In this document: positions 12,683-25,610 of the stretch, piece by piece
Layout of the letters: every line of letters starts with the position of its first letter
Numbering within the stretch: position 1 is the stretch's first letter
Assembly (NCBI GenBank): GCA_013398015.1
Contig: VZRR01002181.1
Location: 62,001-126,000 of the forward strand
Direction: 5' to 3'
DNA from: Oreocharis arfaki
Lineage: Eukaryota > Chordata > Aves > Passeriformes > Paramythiidae
DNA: 64,000 bases
Program-made: the position numbers and the translations under genes
Notes under the pieces: model-generated
What the model saw: the letters and a program-made list of their open reading frames with translations, nothing else
The model's database searches: none
Told to the model about the DNA's origin: nothing

Positions 12683-15310
12683 GGGTGACCAGACCTGAAA
12701 ACAAAATAACTCTCTGCTATGAATGGGATTTAAAGTATAAGTCCCATTTATTTTTTGTAACAGATTTCATCTTGCCCATTGGCAAAATAATTAGCCTCTG
12801 TAAAGAATCACTAAGTAAACAGCCAAGCAATTTTTGCTGGTACATGTTGTAATTCCCATTTTAAAAATTACCTAATAAAGATTGCCTTTTAAATAAAAGC
12901 TATTTTGGTATATCAGAGGCATGTTGTACTAAACGAAAAGAGGAAAAAAAATACCTCTGTCATTTGAAAGAGACCATTTAGCCTCTGAACATATTTGCTC
13001 CACACTAAATAATAGATGTTATTCTCAGAGAAATAGAAGATGTTCTATATAGTTCTATTGGAAACTGTTTTGTTTTTTCTGGATGCTTCACCCACTCTAT
13101 CCACCTGCCCCGAAAACAACAAACAGATTTGGCTAGTATGTGTTGTAGGTAAATTTTAGGTGTGTCACATAAATTATTAATTTAATAAAGTTAATATTTA
13201 ATTAAGTTTTTAATCATTAGCAAAAGTGGAAAGTTCAGAGTTAAGATATTCTTCTTCCTCCCAATAAAAATAAACATTAACAATCAGTCTAATTCCTATG
13301 CTTAATGTTGGCTTGGAAAGTTAACCATAGTAGATGGATGTGAAAATACTACTCTGCAAAGAATTAAGATTACTTTCATGCCCTTCAAAAAATTGTCCGA
13401 AACTGTTATTGACAGGGTAGTACCTGCAGGAGGAATTACTAGTGTTAGCACTGTCAGTGTATGGATATACTCATCATGTCATCACTGAGAGCTTTCCCAT
13501 TTGTTTTCTCATCCTGTTACCTGGAGAAAGACTCAAAGGCACTGTGTTTTTTCAGTAGGTATTTTTTGTTGAGCACAGCTCTGTTTGCAATGGACAGGTC
13601 TAATAAATAAATTTTGCATGTATGGAAGAAGGTGGTAAGGTCTGTGATGCAAATTTATACCTAGGTATGGCCATTCCACTACTCTTGCCCTGGAAGATCC
13701 TTCTGCTCTTTGACAAATGAGCTGATCGGGTGCTGCTGTGCATCTCAGTGGCAGGATCTGTGGTCGGAGCCCAGCTCCTTCGCATCCCCTGCCTCTCTCC
13801 CCTCAGCTGTGAAACAGTGAGCGCTGATCTTTAGCTGCTGCATTAAACGCAGATTCTTCTCTGCTGATAAGAGATAACCATTGCTGTTAGAACCTTGCTT
13901 TCGTTTTAAACAGAGGGACCTGCTGAGGCGGGGAGGCAGGAGCGAGGTACTGGTGTTCCCAGCACTGGCTCACGGCTCTGCACAGGATGAGGCTGTAGGA
14001 TTCAGGCCTATTTGCCACACAGCAGTGCTTTGTTTAAAAGCAAGACTTCAGTGCTTTTCCATATACCTGGTTGGGTGATTTTTGCCAGGAACTGAAGAAA
14101 GAGAAGAAGCTTGAATTTGCAAAGTCTGATTCTCATTCCCTTTAGAACTTTGAAAGTGATTGAGTGAAAGTGCTGGTATTTTTTCATGTGACTCCATTGG
14201 TATCCTATGGTTTCTTTAGAGAACTCCTTCCCAGGCTTTATTTGGCAGAAACACTGAAATACGTTACTAAACTTTCTGTGCACAGAATAGAAGCTGTTAG
14301 TCAAAGTCGTTCTTTTGTGGGAGAGGCAAGACAACGAATTTTTCATTCCCAGTGTCTGTTTTAATGTTGGAGAAGGCATCACTCTAATTTTGTGTTAACC
14401 AGTTTTCATTTTGGGAGAGCTATTTGAACTGCTGCTTCACAGTTACTTCAGAGCTTCAAGGTCCTATCATGCAGTGTAGTGCCAGATTTTTCTGATGCGT
14501 GCAGATCTGCAGTAGAAAAGTCAAACATTTTTGGATCCCTAAATCTGATCTTTAAGTTGACAGAGAAAACTATACACTCATTTCTGGCTGTTAAAAGTTA
14601 TTTCAGCCACAGACAGATTCATTTTCACTGAGATTCAGAGGTATTTCCTTTTCTGAAAAGTAGGACTTGTGATCAAAGTCTGATAGCAGATTTTATCACC
14701 TCTCTTGTAAAAAAAATCTCATTTTGATGTGACTTTTATTTATTAACATTATTTATATTGTGGCAGGATCGTGGATATTCCTTCTGGGCTCGCACTCTGG
14801 GCTTAGAGCAGCACAAATCTCAGCTAGACCTAGAGACTTATGGCCATTTGTTTGGTTGCCAGCACCTCTGGAAAAGTCTGAATACCTGGGCACCAAATTG
14901 CAGTGAGTTCTGTTTGTGTAATTTGTCAATACACTCATAGGTCTGGCAGCCTGCACCTGACTTTCCACATGTGTGTGCTCACCAGTCAGCACATACAGAC
15001 CTTGGCCCAACACTGGTTTTTTGCCTCATAGGAAAGAGGGAGGAGAATAGGGAATAGGTGTTCTTTGTGATGGAATAGGGATCTATAGCTCACTCATCTA
15101 AGCATGAGGCATTTAGTCTCGTCATCTAGGCTGGGTGGAAGGAATAGGCAGAAGAAAGAGTGACACTTCTTTGGTGATTGACTTAGCCAGGTATCTGAGA
15201 AGAGAAGGAATTGCCCTCTCAAGATGCTCACCTTGTTCCAGTGGTGAAAGGAGCAGCCTAGGCCACAGTGTCTTTTAGGGGGCCAAAGTTAGGTGAGATG
15301 ACTTTACCCT

Positions 15311-15432
15311 AGTGCCTCTGTGTTTTAATTTCACTACTTGCAAAGTGAGGATAACCTAGTTCTGTTTGGCTTTGCTTTAAAGTACTTTGAGATTCTTGAT
15401 GCTGGATTTATGCAAATGTGAAGTAGCATGAT
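15311..15432 (+). mobile_element. Ancient L3/CR1- or MIR-like repeat fragment
   Basis: The order of motifs matches the 3' part of very old vertebrate L3/MIR-type elements: GTGCCTCTGT, then CAAAGTGAGGATAA, then TTTAAAGTACTTTGAGATTC, followed by GATG and ATGCAAATG. The consensus, from memory, is a GTTTCCCC...AAATGGGGATAA block, then AAAGTGCTTTGAGATCC, then GATGAAAG...TATAAATGC. The copy is heavily diverged, as expected for an element fixed long before the bird radiation. Whether it is the 3' end of an L3 LINE or a related SINE cannot be settled by eye. Confidence 0.55.
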
Positions 15433-18400
15433 GTTTGGAATTGCTCAGTTAATGGGGTAGATGTCATACTGGGATTTTTCGCTTTATATAATTAATAGAG
15501 AGGAAGGAAGTCTTTGTTTTTAAAGCAGTGGAGTGTAACCTGAGATAAAAGTTCAACATTACTCTGTCACAGATTTCCTGAATAACTCCAATCTGTGTGC
15601 CTCAACTCGTCTGAAAAAGTAGTTCCTGCTCTTTCACCCTTTGGCTGGCTTGTCTGAAAAGTTTTTTCATAGTGACGACTGTCTTCCAGTCTGTGTCACT
15701 GCAGTGCCTAGCAAATCCGTCTCACTGTGCTCTCAAAACTCTACTGCAATACAGATCATTTATTATCAGAAAACATCGTGTCGTATTCTATGACATGTTT
15801 CAGAAATTTTGGTTAGTCTCCTTTAACATGACAGGACAAAACCCTGCACAATCCGTTGACCTGTATTAAATGAAAGAACAGTGCACGTTTGAGGAAAAGT
15901 ACAGATAGAAATTGTATCTGTAGGTCCTATTAAAATAATAGCAAACGGATCACGTGTTTTGAGGGGTATCACTTCAAGAAACAGATTTTACTGTGGAAAG
16001 TATGTGTACTAAAGCTTTCTTAATTTAAAAGCTCTGCTGTGTAATAAGAAGAGAGTTCAATTTATCCTTGAATCCTAATGATTTTGATAAGATTAAAGCA
16101 TAGTTAAGTTTGATCTGCAACTATCCCATCAATTTTGCTGGTGAATTTTCAGCTAAAAGAGGAAACCCTTTTGGATTTTTTCTTCAGATCTTAATCTGTA
16201 CAAACTTTGTATTTGTCCTATAAGATATGATGCATTCTTTTAATGGAGATATCTGCTAGCTTGCAATATAGCTCTCAACAGGGTTTTAATCCAAATACCA
16301 TATATTGATGTTATCTCAGCTAAGGCTTTTACTAAATCTACTGTCCTCATGTCCTTAAAGCAGAATGAATGTTAGAACTAAAAATGTGCTGCTGATCTGA
16401 AACATCTTAGTCTTCATATTGATTAATATAATAGTTATTTTTGTAATATTATTAATTTTTAATTAGACCCATTCTTGTTACTTGGTTTCTATGTACTGGT
16501 TTTTATACATTAATCTTTATAAAAAATAAATACTGTATCTGTAATGAATGATAGGAATGACTGGAAAAATAAGGGGAAGAGCAATGTCAGGATCGAAGAT
16601 GTTTTGTGGGTGTCATATTTAGTACTGTTTCAAGTGTATATTTTTCTTCTAATTCCCTTTATGTTTAGACTACACAAACCTATTGCAGCATGAAGGAACT
16701 GTTTTGTGTCCAGAAGTCATTGCAAAGTGGCAAATATTGAATTTTTAATGTTCCCCACTGAATATAGCCAGGGAAAGATACATTTTCTAAGAGGTTTTGT
16801 ACATTGTTTTGTTTGGTGGGTTTTTTCCTGGAGGAAATGTGAACTAAATTTTTCTATTGTGAGGCATTTTAGGTATGCTATGTAAGCCTTATACATGTAT
16901 TGGAGTAATATTGAAAAATTCAGTAAAGTACAAGAATAAAAAGAATGGAAAATAGGCTCAATTTTGTTTTGTTTCTGTTTTTAAAAATAAAAATGTTTTG
17001 AATGTCACTTGACAAACATCAACTGATGATAGTGGGAAAAGCTGTGGAACTGATATTTTGTCAAGGATTACAATAAACAGTAAGAGTCCTTTGTAATAAT
17101 ACTGAAAATACTTCACCAACAGGAAAAAAAAAAAAAGCTTTTGCTGTGATCATCTATTTTTGCAGAAAATAAATTTGATATTTACTGAAGTCTTAGCATC
17201 TGTCTTAGCAACCTTATTATGAAAGGATTGATAGATATATTGACAAATTGCACAGCAGAAGAAATACAAAAAACTTAAACTGATTACAAACAAGTTTTCT
17301 TGCCTTTCAGTGACCTTTTGTTTCTTTACTGGGGTACTGTGAGCTTCAGAGCCAGCTGGAGACCACTTTGTCTTGGGAGGTTATTATCCTTCCTTCCCTC
17401 TGTTACTTTCACCTGTCCATTGATACCAGAAAAACGTATTTCTGATAAATGTGAATGATTTACTAGTTAGAGATCAAAAGCAAGTGTAAAAATTTTACCA
17501 GGACTGCCTATGGGTGTTTTGTTATAGGGCTGATTCATGTCAGGCTGAAGGATTCTGTAATTTTCCCCTTTCTGGCCCTTACAGGTGCCTGCTGGTGTAG
17601 CTTTGATTCACTTTGTAAATAGAAGGAGCATGAAAACCAGTATACTTTTCCTCCTAACTGAGGATTAAAGTCAAAATCTCCTTTCCAGTGGTAATTTCTG
17701 AACACCAATATAACCAAAATAGCTATAGCTATTGCCAGATAACTGGGATCCCTGCTCAGAGCTGCTTTCCAGCTCTGCGAGGAAAACTTGGATCTGCTTT
17801 GGCTGAGCGATTCTCCTTTGGTACCACCTGCTGCTCGTATGCACTGGGCATCCTTCCCAGGGGCTTCCAGCTAGCATTGTGTAAGTACACACTGGAAAGG
17901 CTGCATAATTCATGAGGACATAGCTAACTTATCTGCCTCTTGAAAAATGTCCTGAAAGCACTTCTAAACTCAAAGAAAGATCCTACTTTGTCTTCTGGGT
18001 CTAGTAAAATACAAAAGGTTTTGGGAGGATTTGCTGTATGTTTTGTTGCAATTGTTTCCACTGTGAGACTTCAGCAATTTTGAATGCAAGTCCTTTTCCT
18101 TCAGCTGACGCTTCCAGAGGAAGATTTGAAATCAAAAGTTAAGGAAAGGATGGGCATTGTGCACATATCCCTAATGCTGCATCTTTTGTCTGCTGAAGTA
18201 TTTCTAAGCTAGCCTTTAAGTCCGTCAAAGATGCATTTTAGTGTTTTCTCTACATGTCTTCTGCTTATCCTTATTTTCTGTAGCATTAGGTATACTCAGA
18301 AATACATGTATTACTGATACACTCTTCTCTATGTGTCAAACAGAATTTGTAAGTCGCTTATGTGAGCAGCACGCTGTAAACCATTCTCACACAGAGTACT

Positions 18401-18699
18401 AAATATTAAATATACAGCATAATGTGCTAATAAAATGTTGCTAACATAAGTAGGCCACCTAAATTAGAGACTAAGCCAACTCTGTGATTAACTGTCTCAT
18501 CTCCTGAACTGCACCTTTGCAAGGCTTTGGTAGGCAAAAAAAAAAAAAGGTATAGTACCTAAATATTGACAAAATAGTTAAGATCTAAAACCAGGGGGGA
18601 AAAAACAAACTATGTTTGACCATTATAGCAATTAAGAGTAGATTAATAAATATGTTCACAGATATCACATAGTACACGTTTGTATCAAGGCTGAGGGAA
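15433..18699. other. Stretch without recognisable gene
   Basis: AT-rich sequence, notably 16,420-16,520 and 16,970-17,120, with a run of A at about 17,126-17,137. A patch at 17,687-17,880 lies between a fair acceptor (TTTCCAG, ending 17,686) and a strong donor (GTAAGTAC at 17,881) and is open in one + frame. Its translation is cysteine-rich and unlike any family I know, so I did not call it an exon. Confidence 0.5.
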
Positions 18700-18898
18700 T
18701 GTTACTACGTGAATTGGCACTGGAACAGGCTCCGCAGGGAAGTGGTCCCAGCACCAAACCTGACAGAGTTCGAGAAGGATTTGGACAAGGCTCTCAGGCA
18801 CATGGTGTGACTCTTGGAGTGTCCTGTGCAGGGTCAGGAGTTGGACTTTGATGATCCTTGTGTCTCCCTTCCAACTCAGCGCATTCTGTGATTTTGTG
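18700..18898 (+). mobile_element. CR1 LINE, truncated 3' end
   Basis: This is the 3' terminus of a chicken-repeat-1 (CR1) LINE of the avian type. Recognised motifs in order are GGCACTGGAACAGGCTC, GGGAAGTGGT, AGCACCAA, CCTGACAGAGTTCGAGAAG, TTTGGACAA, GCTCTCAGGCACATGG, GTGTCCTGTGCAGGG, CAGGAGTTGGACTTTGATGA, CCCTTCCAACTCAG and the terminal ATTCTGTG-ATTTTGTG repeats. CR1 copies are usually cut off at the 5' end, as here: only about 200 bp of a roughly 4-kb element remain and no reverse transcriptase sequence is left. It lies in + orientation. The subgroup resembles the CR1 families carrying the AGCACCAAGCCTGACAG block, but I do not assign a named subfamily. This element is the main reason for calling the host a bird. 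Confidence 0.92.
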
Positions 18899-19440
18899 GT
18901 ATGTCTTCATTAATCCAGGTCTTCAAAAGCAATATTACAGAATAATTTCTATTAAATGCTAGTTAAGAAAAGTTCTGAGGTTCACAACCATGTTTCTACT
19001 GTGGTCATGACAATGGTGTTACCATTCAGACAAAAAGTTGTGACTCTGTGATGGCCTGAGGTTACTGAGGAGGAGATGGCGGTGTTTTACACTACTGAAT
19101 GCTGGGGACTTCAAAGGGTCAGTGCTAACTTCAGCAGGTAAAGAAATGTCACTTGTTTTATCCAGCAAGGAGCTCTGAGCTTCCCTCATTTGCAGTGTAT
19201 CACCTGGGAAGGCTGTGTCACACCAGCACTGCGTTAGGCAGAGCAATGTGTCAGAAGGGAGAACATAAAGATGGGCCCAGCTGGAGGTCCGGCCTAGAAC
19301 AGCATCTCGTCAGAAGCTTAGGGACCAGTGGTGATGACCTTTTCTTTGTTTGTGGCACAGATAAGGTTTGCTTCAGCAGGGTGGCTTGATTCAGTAAAGA
19401 AAATGTGATTGTACTGGTGCTATTTTATCTTTTGTTGTAG

Positions 19441-19518
19441 AATTTCTGTCTGGGACTTTCACCACGTTCTCCCTCTGAATCTAGCATCTTCCTAGCAGAT
19501 GTACGGAAGCTGGGGAAG
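19441..19518 (+). CDS. Very weak candidate exon, unidentified
   Basis: An acceptor-like tract (TTTTATCTTTTGTTGTAG) precedes an open frame that starts NFCLGLSPRSPSESS and reaches AAG before a weak donor (GTGCAT). The length, 78 nt, is phase 0 to 0 and would keep frame with the stronger exon at 25,433. The frame stays open beyond the donor to about 19,585. The donor is poor, so this is reported mainly because its phase fits. Confidence 0.15.
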
Positions 19519-22500
19519 GTGCATGTGCCTCACAAGAATCTTATTTTTGCTCAGCTGCAATTCAGAAACAGCCATCCTATTCACTAGCAAACATGTGGAT
19601 ACAGGATCTTTATACTAAAACTCTTATTTCTGTATTTAAAATTCCAGCATGATTTTGTGAGAGGAAGGTATTTGGGGGTTAATAAGAAATGTGTATTCTT
19701 CAAAACCACCCCACCTCCAGAAAAAGAGTCCACAGCCTTATAAAATACCTGGTTTGTGTCCTAAAATAAAGCATGTATTTCATGCTCTAAAAGTCTGAGG
19801 TTTGTAGCTGAAAAAGATTAAGTAAATAATTCAGAATTTGTTATGTTTACTTGTTAATAATTAAGCAGGTTAGTCTGTGTACTTTTTATAGGCATTGAAC
19901 TTTATTTATTTATTTTTATTTACTTGGCTCATGTTCTGATTTTTAAATTTTAAGAAGTTTCTGCCAAGGAAGAGATCACGAGAGAAAAGGCATCAAGGAG
20001 TTAAGTACTGCACAGGAAACAAAATCTGTAGGGACACATAATCTCTGGAGAGAATGGAGAATTGTCATCTCTCACTTCCCTTCTGCATTCCTCCAGACTA
20101 ATCTCTAGTGCTTTAAGGGAATTAAATTTTAAAGGTGATAATGATTTTTCAGACAAAAGCAGCACCTTTGAATCCTGCTTTGTATTTCCAGTGACCAGAG
20201 ACAGAGGAGTCTCTCTTTGGTATGAGGTGACATTTGGTTCATCTCAGTCAAAGGAAAGTTCCAGCCTTGTTCAGTTTCAGAAATAGCACAGGAATTTGAA
20301 GGAAAAGATTGGTAACAGACACATCATGTGTCTGTTTTCTTGTCATTTGAGTGAGTTACGGTCTGGGGAGATGTTGTAAGCTGATGTGTACAGTCTGAAA
20401 TCCTTGTCTTTTGAGGAGGTACAGAGAGGCCACAGCAGTGTGAGTTGCTCCCCCAGACACGTTTAGAACCATCCACAGAGAGACTGCATCCTGTGGCAGG
20501 CGATAGTTTAGTCCAAGTGGATCAGTCTGGGCACCTCTGCTTTCAGTGGTAATGAACAGGCCGATAGCTTCCCAGGCTCCTCCTGAATCTCGGTATCTGT
20601 CACTTGAGAGGAGAATGTGATGGGAAGCAAAATAGTTCTGCGTTTTCCGTCCAGTCATTTTTTCTTGTTATTTTACATAGTCCAGACCTAAGCACAGATT
20701 GAAAAAGAGAATGAGAAGAGGTTTGGATTGGGGTTTGGTTCCCCTCCCCTCCCCTGCCCATTGCTAATCACATTCCCTTCCTACCTTAAGTAAAGCCACT
20801 GCCTCATATTTTTGAATGTTCAAACTGTTTCTTTGGTCTTGGCAGAGTAAGATATCATTTGATATTTTCACTCACCTTTTCCAAAGGGGAGACAAAGCAC
20901 AGGGCTGTGTGAAAAGTCAGTTGAAGTGATCGTCATTAAAAGACAAAAGCTGCTGAAATGTTAGAGTATTCTTTGGACAGTATATTAAAAATCGAAGATT
21001 TTAAAAGACTGTTTATGTGAAAATTAATAGCCTGATTTTGTTGACAGTTGAAGTCTTCATCTGTTACCATGGCATGTTTTAATTCACTGTCTGCACTGGT
21101 ATTTCCTTCTGAAGAAATACACAGGCTTGTTGCTAGTACCTCTGATACTAAAAATGCCCTTTGCTTCTCATGTTCCAGGTGATGATTTCTGTTTAAGTAA
21201 ACTTATGGTACATGAAGTTAAGGCATATGAACCTTGCAGATAGCGTTACAGATGCTCCCTTTTCTCCATCACATGACTATTGCCTTCAAAGACCATTTTA
21301 TTCTGAGCCTAGACAGTTAATCCAAGTCTTCCACAGAGATAATTATGGGCAGGCAGTATTTTTCAAATAGATTTTAGTAGTGCACAGGGAACTTGAGTTG
21401 TTTCTTGAAAGACTTTTTCATGTGTGAAGAACGGAACTGTAACACTGTTGTTTCTTTAAATTTTTTCTGTACACATATGAAGCTTTCTTTCCCACAAAAA
21501 AAGCCAAATCATGTCCAGTTCATTATCTTATACTTGCAGACCAGATCAGTGGTCTGCTGTGGGCAGTTGTCTTCAGAAATTCCTCAGACAATGTCTTTAT
21601 CACGGAATTTAATGCTAATCACTTGATTTATTCAGTTTTTCTTCCTCCAGACAGACAAGTTAAAAGACAAGAGAAAACTTAAAGAGATCTCAAATCTTGT
21701 TCTCAGTGGACCAAAGTCCATTTCACAAAAACCATTACTACAGTCAATAAGTATTGCCCTGTGGTTGTAAGTCCAGTGAAAGATTGAACCAGCTACAAAA
21801 CCTGACTGCTCAACGTGGTCCCTCAGTTCAAAGCTGAGGGGTAGTGGTGAGCCTGTGAGAGACAATCTGTTCTCCTGCTAGAAGTGCTGCCCTGAAAATG
21901 AGGGTATTTCAAGCTCTAAGTCTGCCAGATAAGACTTTTCCATGAACATTAAATTCTCACACAAATCTTTTTTTTTTTGAGAGCGTTGTTGGGATGCAGT
22001 GTCCACTTTGCTGAGAATATACTTTGCCGAAGTTTCATGCCAGGTTGAGTCTCAAAAGAGACCAAGAGATTTATGTGTGCTCTCACAGTGAATCATGTCT
22101 GAGATCCTTTTGGCTCCTGTATTCTTAGCATTAATGAACAGTGATTTCTTTCATTCACTTGCTGCTGGAGTTTAGTTTGTATGTATGATGATTACGTTTG
22201 GAAGGAATTGAGCTGGAGTGATGCTGTCATAATTTATCTTACTCTTTTGCTTATCTTATGCTTAAATGTACAATCTTAAAAAGAGAAGAGTTACCATCCT
22301 ACGATATTCCCTCCTCCCCCACCACCATAATCTTTAGAGAAAATGTAAATAAAACTGGCATATTCTTTACATTTTCTTGAATGGGATGTATTTATCTTGG
22401 TTTCACTTAATCTGATGCTAGGTTCATGAACAGTGTTTTTTTCATTAGTAGCAAGTGTCAGAAGTCCATGCAGCCTATAAGGCATCAACATAAGGGAATG

Positions 22501-24272
22501 AACAAGTGTATACAGTTCTTCTTGTTTGCATTTTCAGCATTACAGGATGCTCTTGTTACTGTTCAAGCAATTAACATAGTGGAAGAGGCATTTTCAATTT
22601 AGGACTGTTTAACTTATCCATTTCTGTATTTCTTAGTTTTGTGGTAGAGCTCCTTCTAGTTAGATATTTAAAAAGCAGAGTTAGGAAATGCACCTCATTC
22701 ACTTCATCCTGGAAAGCACATTTTTCTAGGAAATCACCATGACCTCCCTCAAGCCTCTCTGAGGACTGATGGACTTACAGCTCTGAGCCCAGTAAGCCTC
22801 TAGTGAGCCTATGCTGTGAAGTATTCACCTCTGCTTAGTACATGGAGTTAGCTTTCATGTAAAAGTGAGAAAAACCAAAGTGGTTTCCTGAGTTGTATGC
22901 AGAGTTTTTCACTCCACTGATGTTGTACAAGTGCATCAGATTTTGAGGATATTACTTGATGTGATATAATTTGAATCAGCATTAAGCTGCTGATCTAAGT
23001 TAAACCACAAGGTTTAAACATGGAGGTTGGAATTGAAAACAAAGTGAATGGCCTGGAAACAGCTGTCTTGGTCCAACAAAATACCATCTCAAGTACGAGG
23101 CTTGATTAATTTAAATCATGTATAAAAATAGATTTTAAAACTGTAGCAGAAATGTTGCCACTAATTAAACTCAGGCATTCAAATGTTTAGAAAGGATCAA
23201 TTAATGATTGTGAAAATAAAGTAACTGTAACAGTTATACAGACCCTTGTACAGCACTTTCTGGCAAAAATCACAGCTGACAAGAGGGTAGCTTGTCATCA
23301 TGAGTAGTTGTACAAAATTTCAAATGCCAGTAGGCCAGAGAAGAGAAACTGAGACTTTTGACTTGTATTTAATTCTTTGTAGAGCTTGAGGAGTCTAAAC
23401 ACTGTTGGATCAGTGGGTTTTAAAATAGAAAATTTTCTCTTGCACCTTGTGATCAGATTTTCCCATGCTCCTCCCATGCTTTTCAGCTCTCCCAGGCTCC
23501 CCAGTATCACCCTCTCTTATGGGCTCACTCAGCAGAGCCATCTCTGGCTGCAGCACATCTCTTGTGCCAGCAAGCGCAGAGTGGTTCAGCTGGTAGATGC
23601 AGTAGACATTAGGCAAACAGTACAATTTTGTACCTAACAGTATCGCTTGAATCAAACATATCCTCGTGCAATCCATCCAGCAGCACTTAAAGGTCAAAAT
23701 CTGATCCTCATTACTCAGTATCTCGGCCTTCTGCTTTGCTTTATTCATAGTCTGTGCAGAACTGACAGACTGTTCCAGACCATCCTTGTGATGCTGGAAA
23801 GTGCTAACAGCTGCTGTCCAGCGAGTCTGTCTCTATTCAGGCAGCTGCAGACCTTAGGAAAGCTGAAGCATTTGTTGCACAGCCTTGGATCAAGCAAAAT
23901 AAACCTTCTTCCCTGAAAACAGGGGGAGCTGCCATCCAGCAGACTGTGCTGAGTGCACTCACCCAGGCTGGGGGATTGCCATAGGGAAATTTCTGCAGAT
24001 GCTGCTGAGGCATTGTTTGGTTGTAATGACCAGAGGTAGAAAACACCCAGGAAACAAGAGGAAAATGACAAGATCGGAAAAGAAATTGTGAGCATGTCTC
24101 AGAGAAAGAGATAGGGGTATCCCTGTAGTAACCAGGAACTGGTGGGAAGTCAGGCTTGGAAACGAAACGCTGAACCTGAAAGTCTACTGGTGTTATATCT
24201 CCTTTATTTGAGAAAGCAACACTTCATGTGCTTTCTTTCTAAATAAGTAGGGGTTCTCTAAAGATGAGTTCA

Positions 24273-24329
24273 TTCTGATAAGTAATCTGTTCTTACCTTA
24301 CTTATCTGTTCTGATAAGTAATCTGTTCT
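24273..24329. repeat. 36-bp tandem duplication, about 1.6 copies
   Basis: The block TTCTGATAAGTAATCTGTTC occurs at 24,273 and again at 24,309, both followed by T, giving a period of 36. Within the unit GATAAGTAA and TTACTTATC form a 9-bp perfect inverted repeat around a short spacer, so each unit also carries a hairpin. Seen directly. It looks like a local duplication. Confidence 0.8.
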
Positions 24330-25432
24330 GTAATCCCGGTAGTTAAAATGGCTTCATGGCTAGCTATGAAGAACCTCCACTAGCAAAATATAAAGATTAT
24401 TTTTATAATATATAAAGCATTTAATAATTTTTAAATTATTTTAATAATTTATCTAAAATTATATTTTAGAATTTTTTTTATGTTGTTAATATGTGTAGTG
24501 TTAGTTAATCCTGCCATACTCAGGCTGGCATTAGCTTTGGTCACAGGTTCTTAGGTGGAAAGTCGTCACCTGAGGGGAACAAAGGGGTCTCACTGCTCCT
24601 GCGAGGAAGCAGGAAGCCTGACTGGAATGGATTTGAGCACTGTAATCTAAGTGAACCTCTTATAGAAGGAATTGGAAACTATACCAATGTGCTCCCTAAA
24701 CCATATTCTGAATTGTTGAAGGAGAGGGCCCAACTCCTGCTTCCAGTGTTCAAAATGCTTACTCTTTCCTCAGCTGTGTGACAGCCATTTCTGAACATTT
24801 TGGTAATTAACAGTATATGATAGCAAGTCTGCTTTTAGTTCATTTTTTTTTTTTCAATGCAGCCTATCAAGAGGTTTTCTGAACATTTTAGTCATTAAAG
24901 CTGTTTGTAGTTGAAAATGTGAAAATGTTATACACATTTTTCATTTAAAAACAAAACAAGAAACTCTTCAGACTCTTGACCTGTTAGGGAAGTTACCTGT
25001 AACTTTTTACAAAATGTGTTTGAATGACAAACATAAGTGGCAAAACTTTGGTTGTGACACGCCCTTGTTTTTAAATCTAAGAGGGATGAAACTACACTTA
25101 ATGGAAAAAAAAGATATTTACTTTTTTGAAGCATGGAATCTTAGAAATAGCTCCCTAATTATTTTGTGTCCAGCTGTATAACTTTCCTCTCTGAAGCATG
25201 TACATAACGTGACATTTGAAATACTAGTACATTTAGTTTATTTGTTTGTCACCTGTGCACTACATGTGAATGTGTAGGACTGTGTTTTGTCTTCCTTCAG
25301 ATAGCTGTATGTTTATATATATACAGCATTCCACCCACTTCCCCCACTGAACACCAGCTATTTGACTGTTATGGAAACTCAAGGTTTTTTTGTGTGCAAA
25401 TCCCTAAACATAAGCATTTCTTTTCTTTACAG

Positions 25433-25492
25433 CAGCATAAGAAAGAAGTGCTGAGAGCTGCTCTTAACCCTTTTGGAGGCCGAAGTCAAAAG
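25433..25492 (+). CDS. Candidate internal coding exon, unidentified gene
   Basis: The tract CATTTCTTTTCTTTACAG gives a strong acceptor and AAAAG|GTAAAA a good donor. Only one of the three frames is open: QHKKEVLRAALNPF, then GGRSQK, 20 codons, phase 0 to 0. The other two meet TAA or TGA. The peptide is basic and charged with an NPF tripeptide, a motif that in many proteins binds EH domains, though three residues alone prove nothing. The acceptor reads ACAG-CAG, a tandem NAGNAG site, so a form starting at 25,436 and lacking the first Gln is also possible. The next exon candidate lies 100 bp downstream in the same phase. I do not recognise the protein. The composition looks coding, but a chance exon remains possible. 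Confidence 0.45.
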
Positions 25493-25592
25493 GTAAAACC
25501 AAATGCTAATGTTTGTGTTTCTGAAGGTGTTGATATCATAATTGTCTGGAAATGCTGTTTCCTTATCACATCTGAACTGAGATTTCCCACAG

Positions 25593-25610
25593 GAGAAAAG
25601 GAGGGATACG
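25593..25610 (+). CDS. Candidate 18-nt microexon with alternative longer form
   Basis: ATTTCCCACAG is a fair acceptor. Continuing phase 0 from 25,492, the sequence encodes EKRRDT and reaches a good donor, ACG|GTAAGA, after 18 nt. A second strong donor (ACAG|GTAAGT) follows at 25,680. If the first donor is skipped the frame reads on for 19 further codons (VRGIKTLLDQFKSHQHIWA) to TAA at 25,668-25,670, just before the second donor. So this spot could be a frame-preserving microexon, an alternative C-terminus or a premature-stop exon. The continued open frame, in phase with the exon before it, is the main evidence. The gene is unidentified. Confidence 0.3.

Larger units (their letters stand above)
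5639..15310. other. Long stretch without recognisable gene
   Basis: About 9.7 kb with no exon I can support on either strand. It has a run of 12 C at 8,270-8,281 and a run of 15 T at 12,668-12,682. AT-rich intervals lie at 5,780-5,830, 10,140-10,420 and 13,140-13,220. A perfect octamer-type motif ATGCAAAT occurs near 10,099. The sequence around 8,535-8,575 faintly resembles ancient palindromic repeats seen elsewhere in the window, but it is too decayed to call. Confidence 0.55.
18899..25432. other. Stretch with no firm gene
   Basis: Apart from the weak exon candidate at 19,441-19,518, nothing here is supported. It contains TTTA-rich repeats at about 19,903-19,925, a GC-richer patch at 23,460-24,010 with overlapping open frames on both strands that resemble no protein, and the short tandem duplication at 24,273-24,329. 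The interval 24,380-24,480 is almost entirely A and T and rich in self-complementary TAATAATT-type words. Confidence 0.5.

Noticed and set aside
17687..17880. Open island between an acceptor-like TTTCCAG and a strong GTAAGT donor
   Set aside because: Cysteine-rich translation without family resemblance, open on both strands, and no phase partner. Possibly a non-coding exon.
23386..24095. Overlapping open frames on both strands in a GC-richer patch
   Set aside because: No splice-site support and no protein-like features; overlap on both strands points to base composition.
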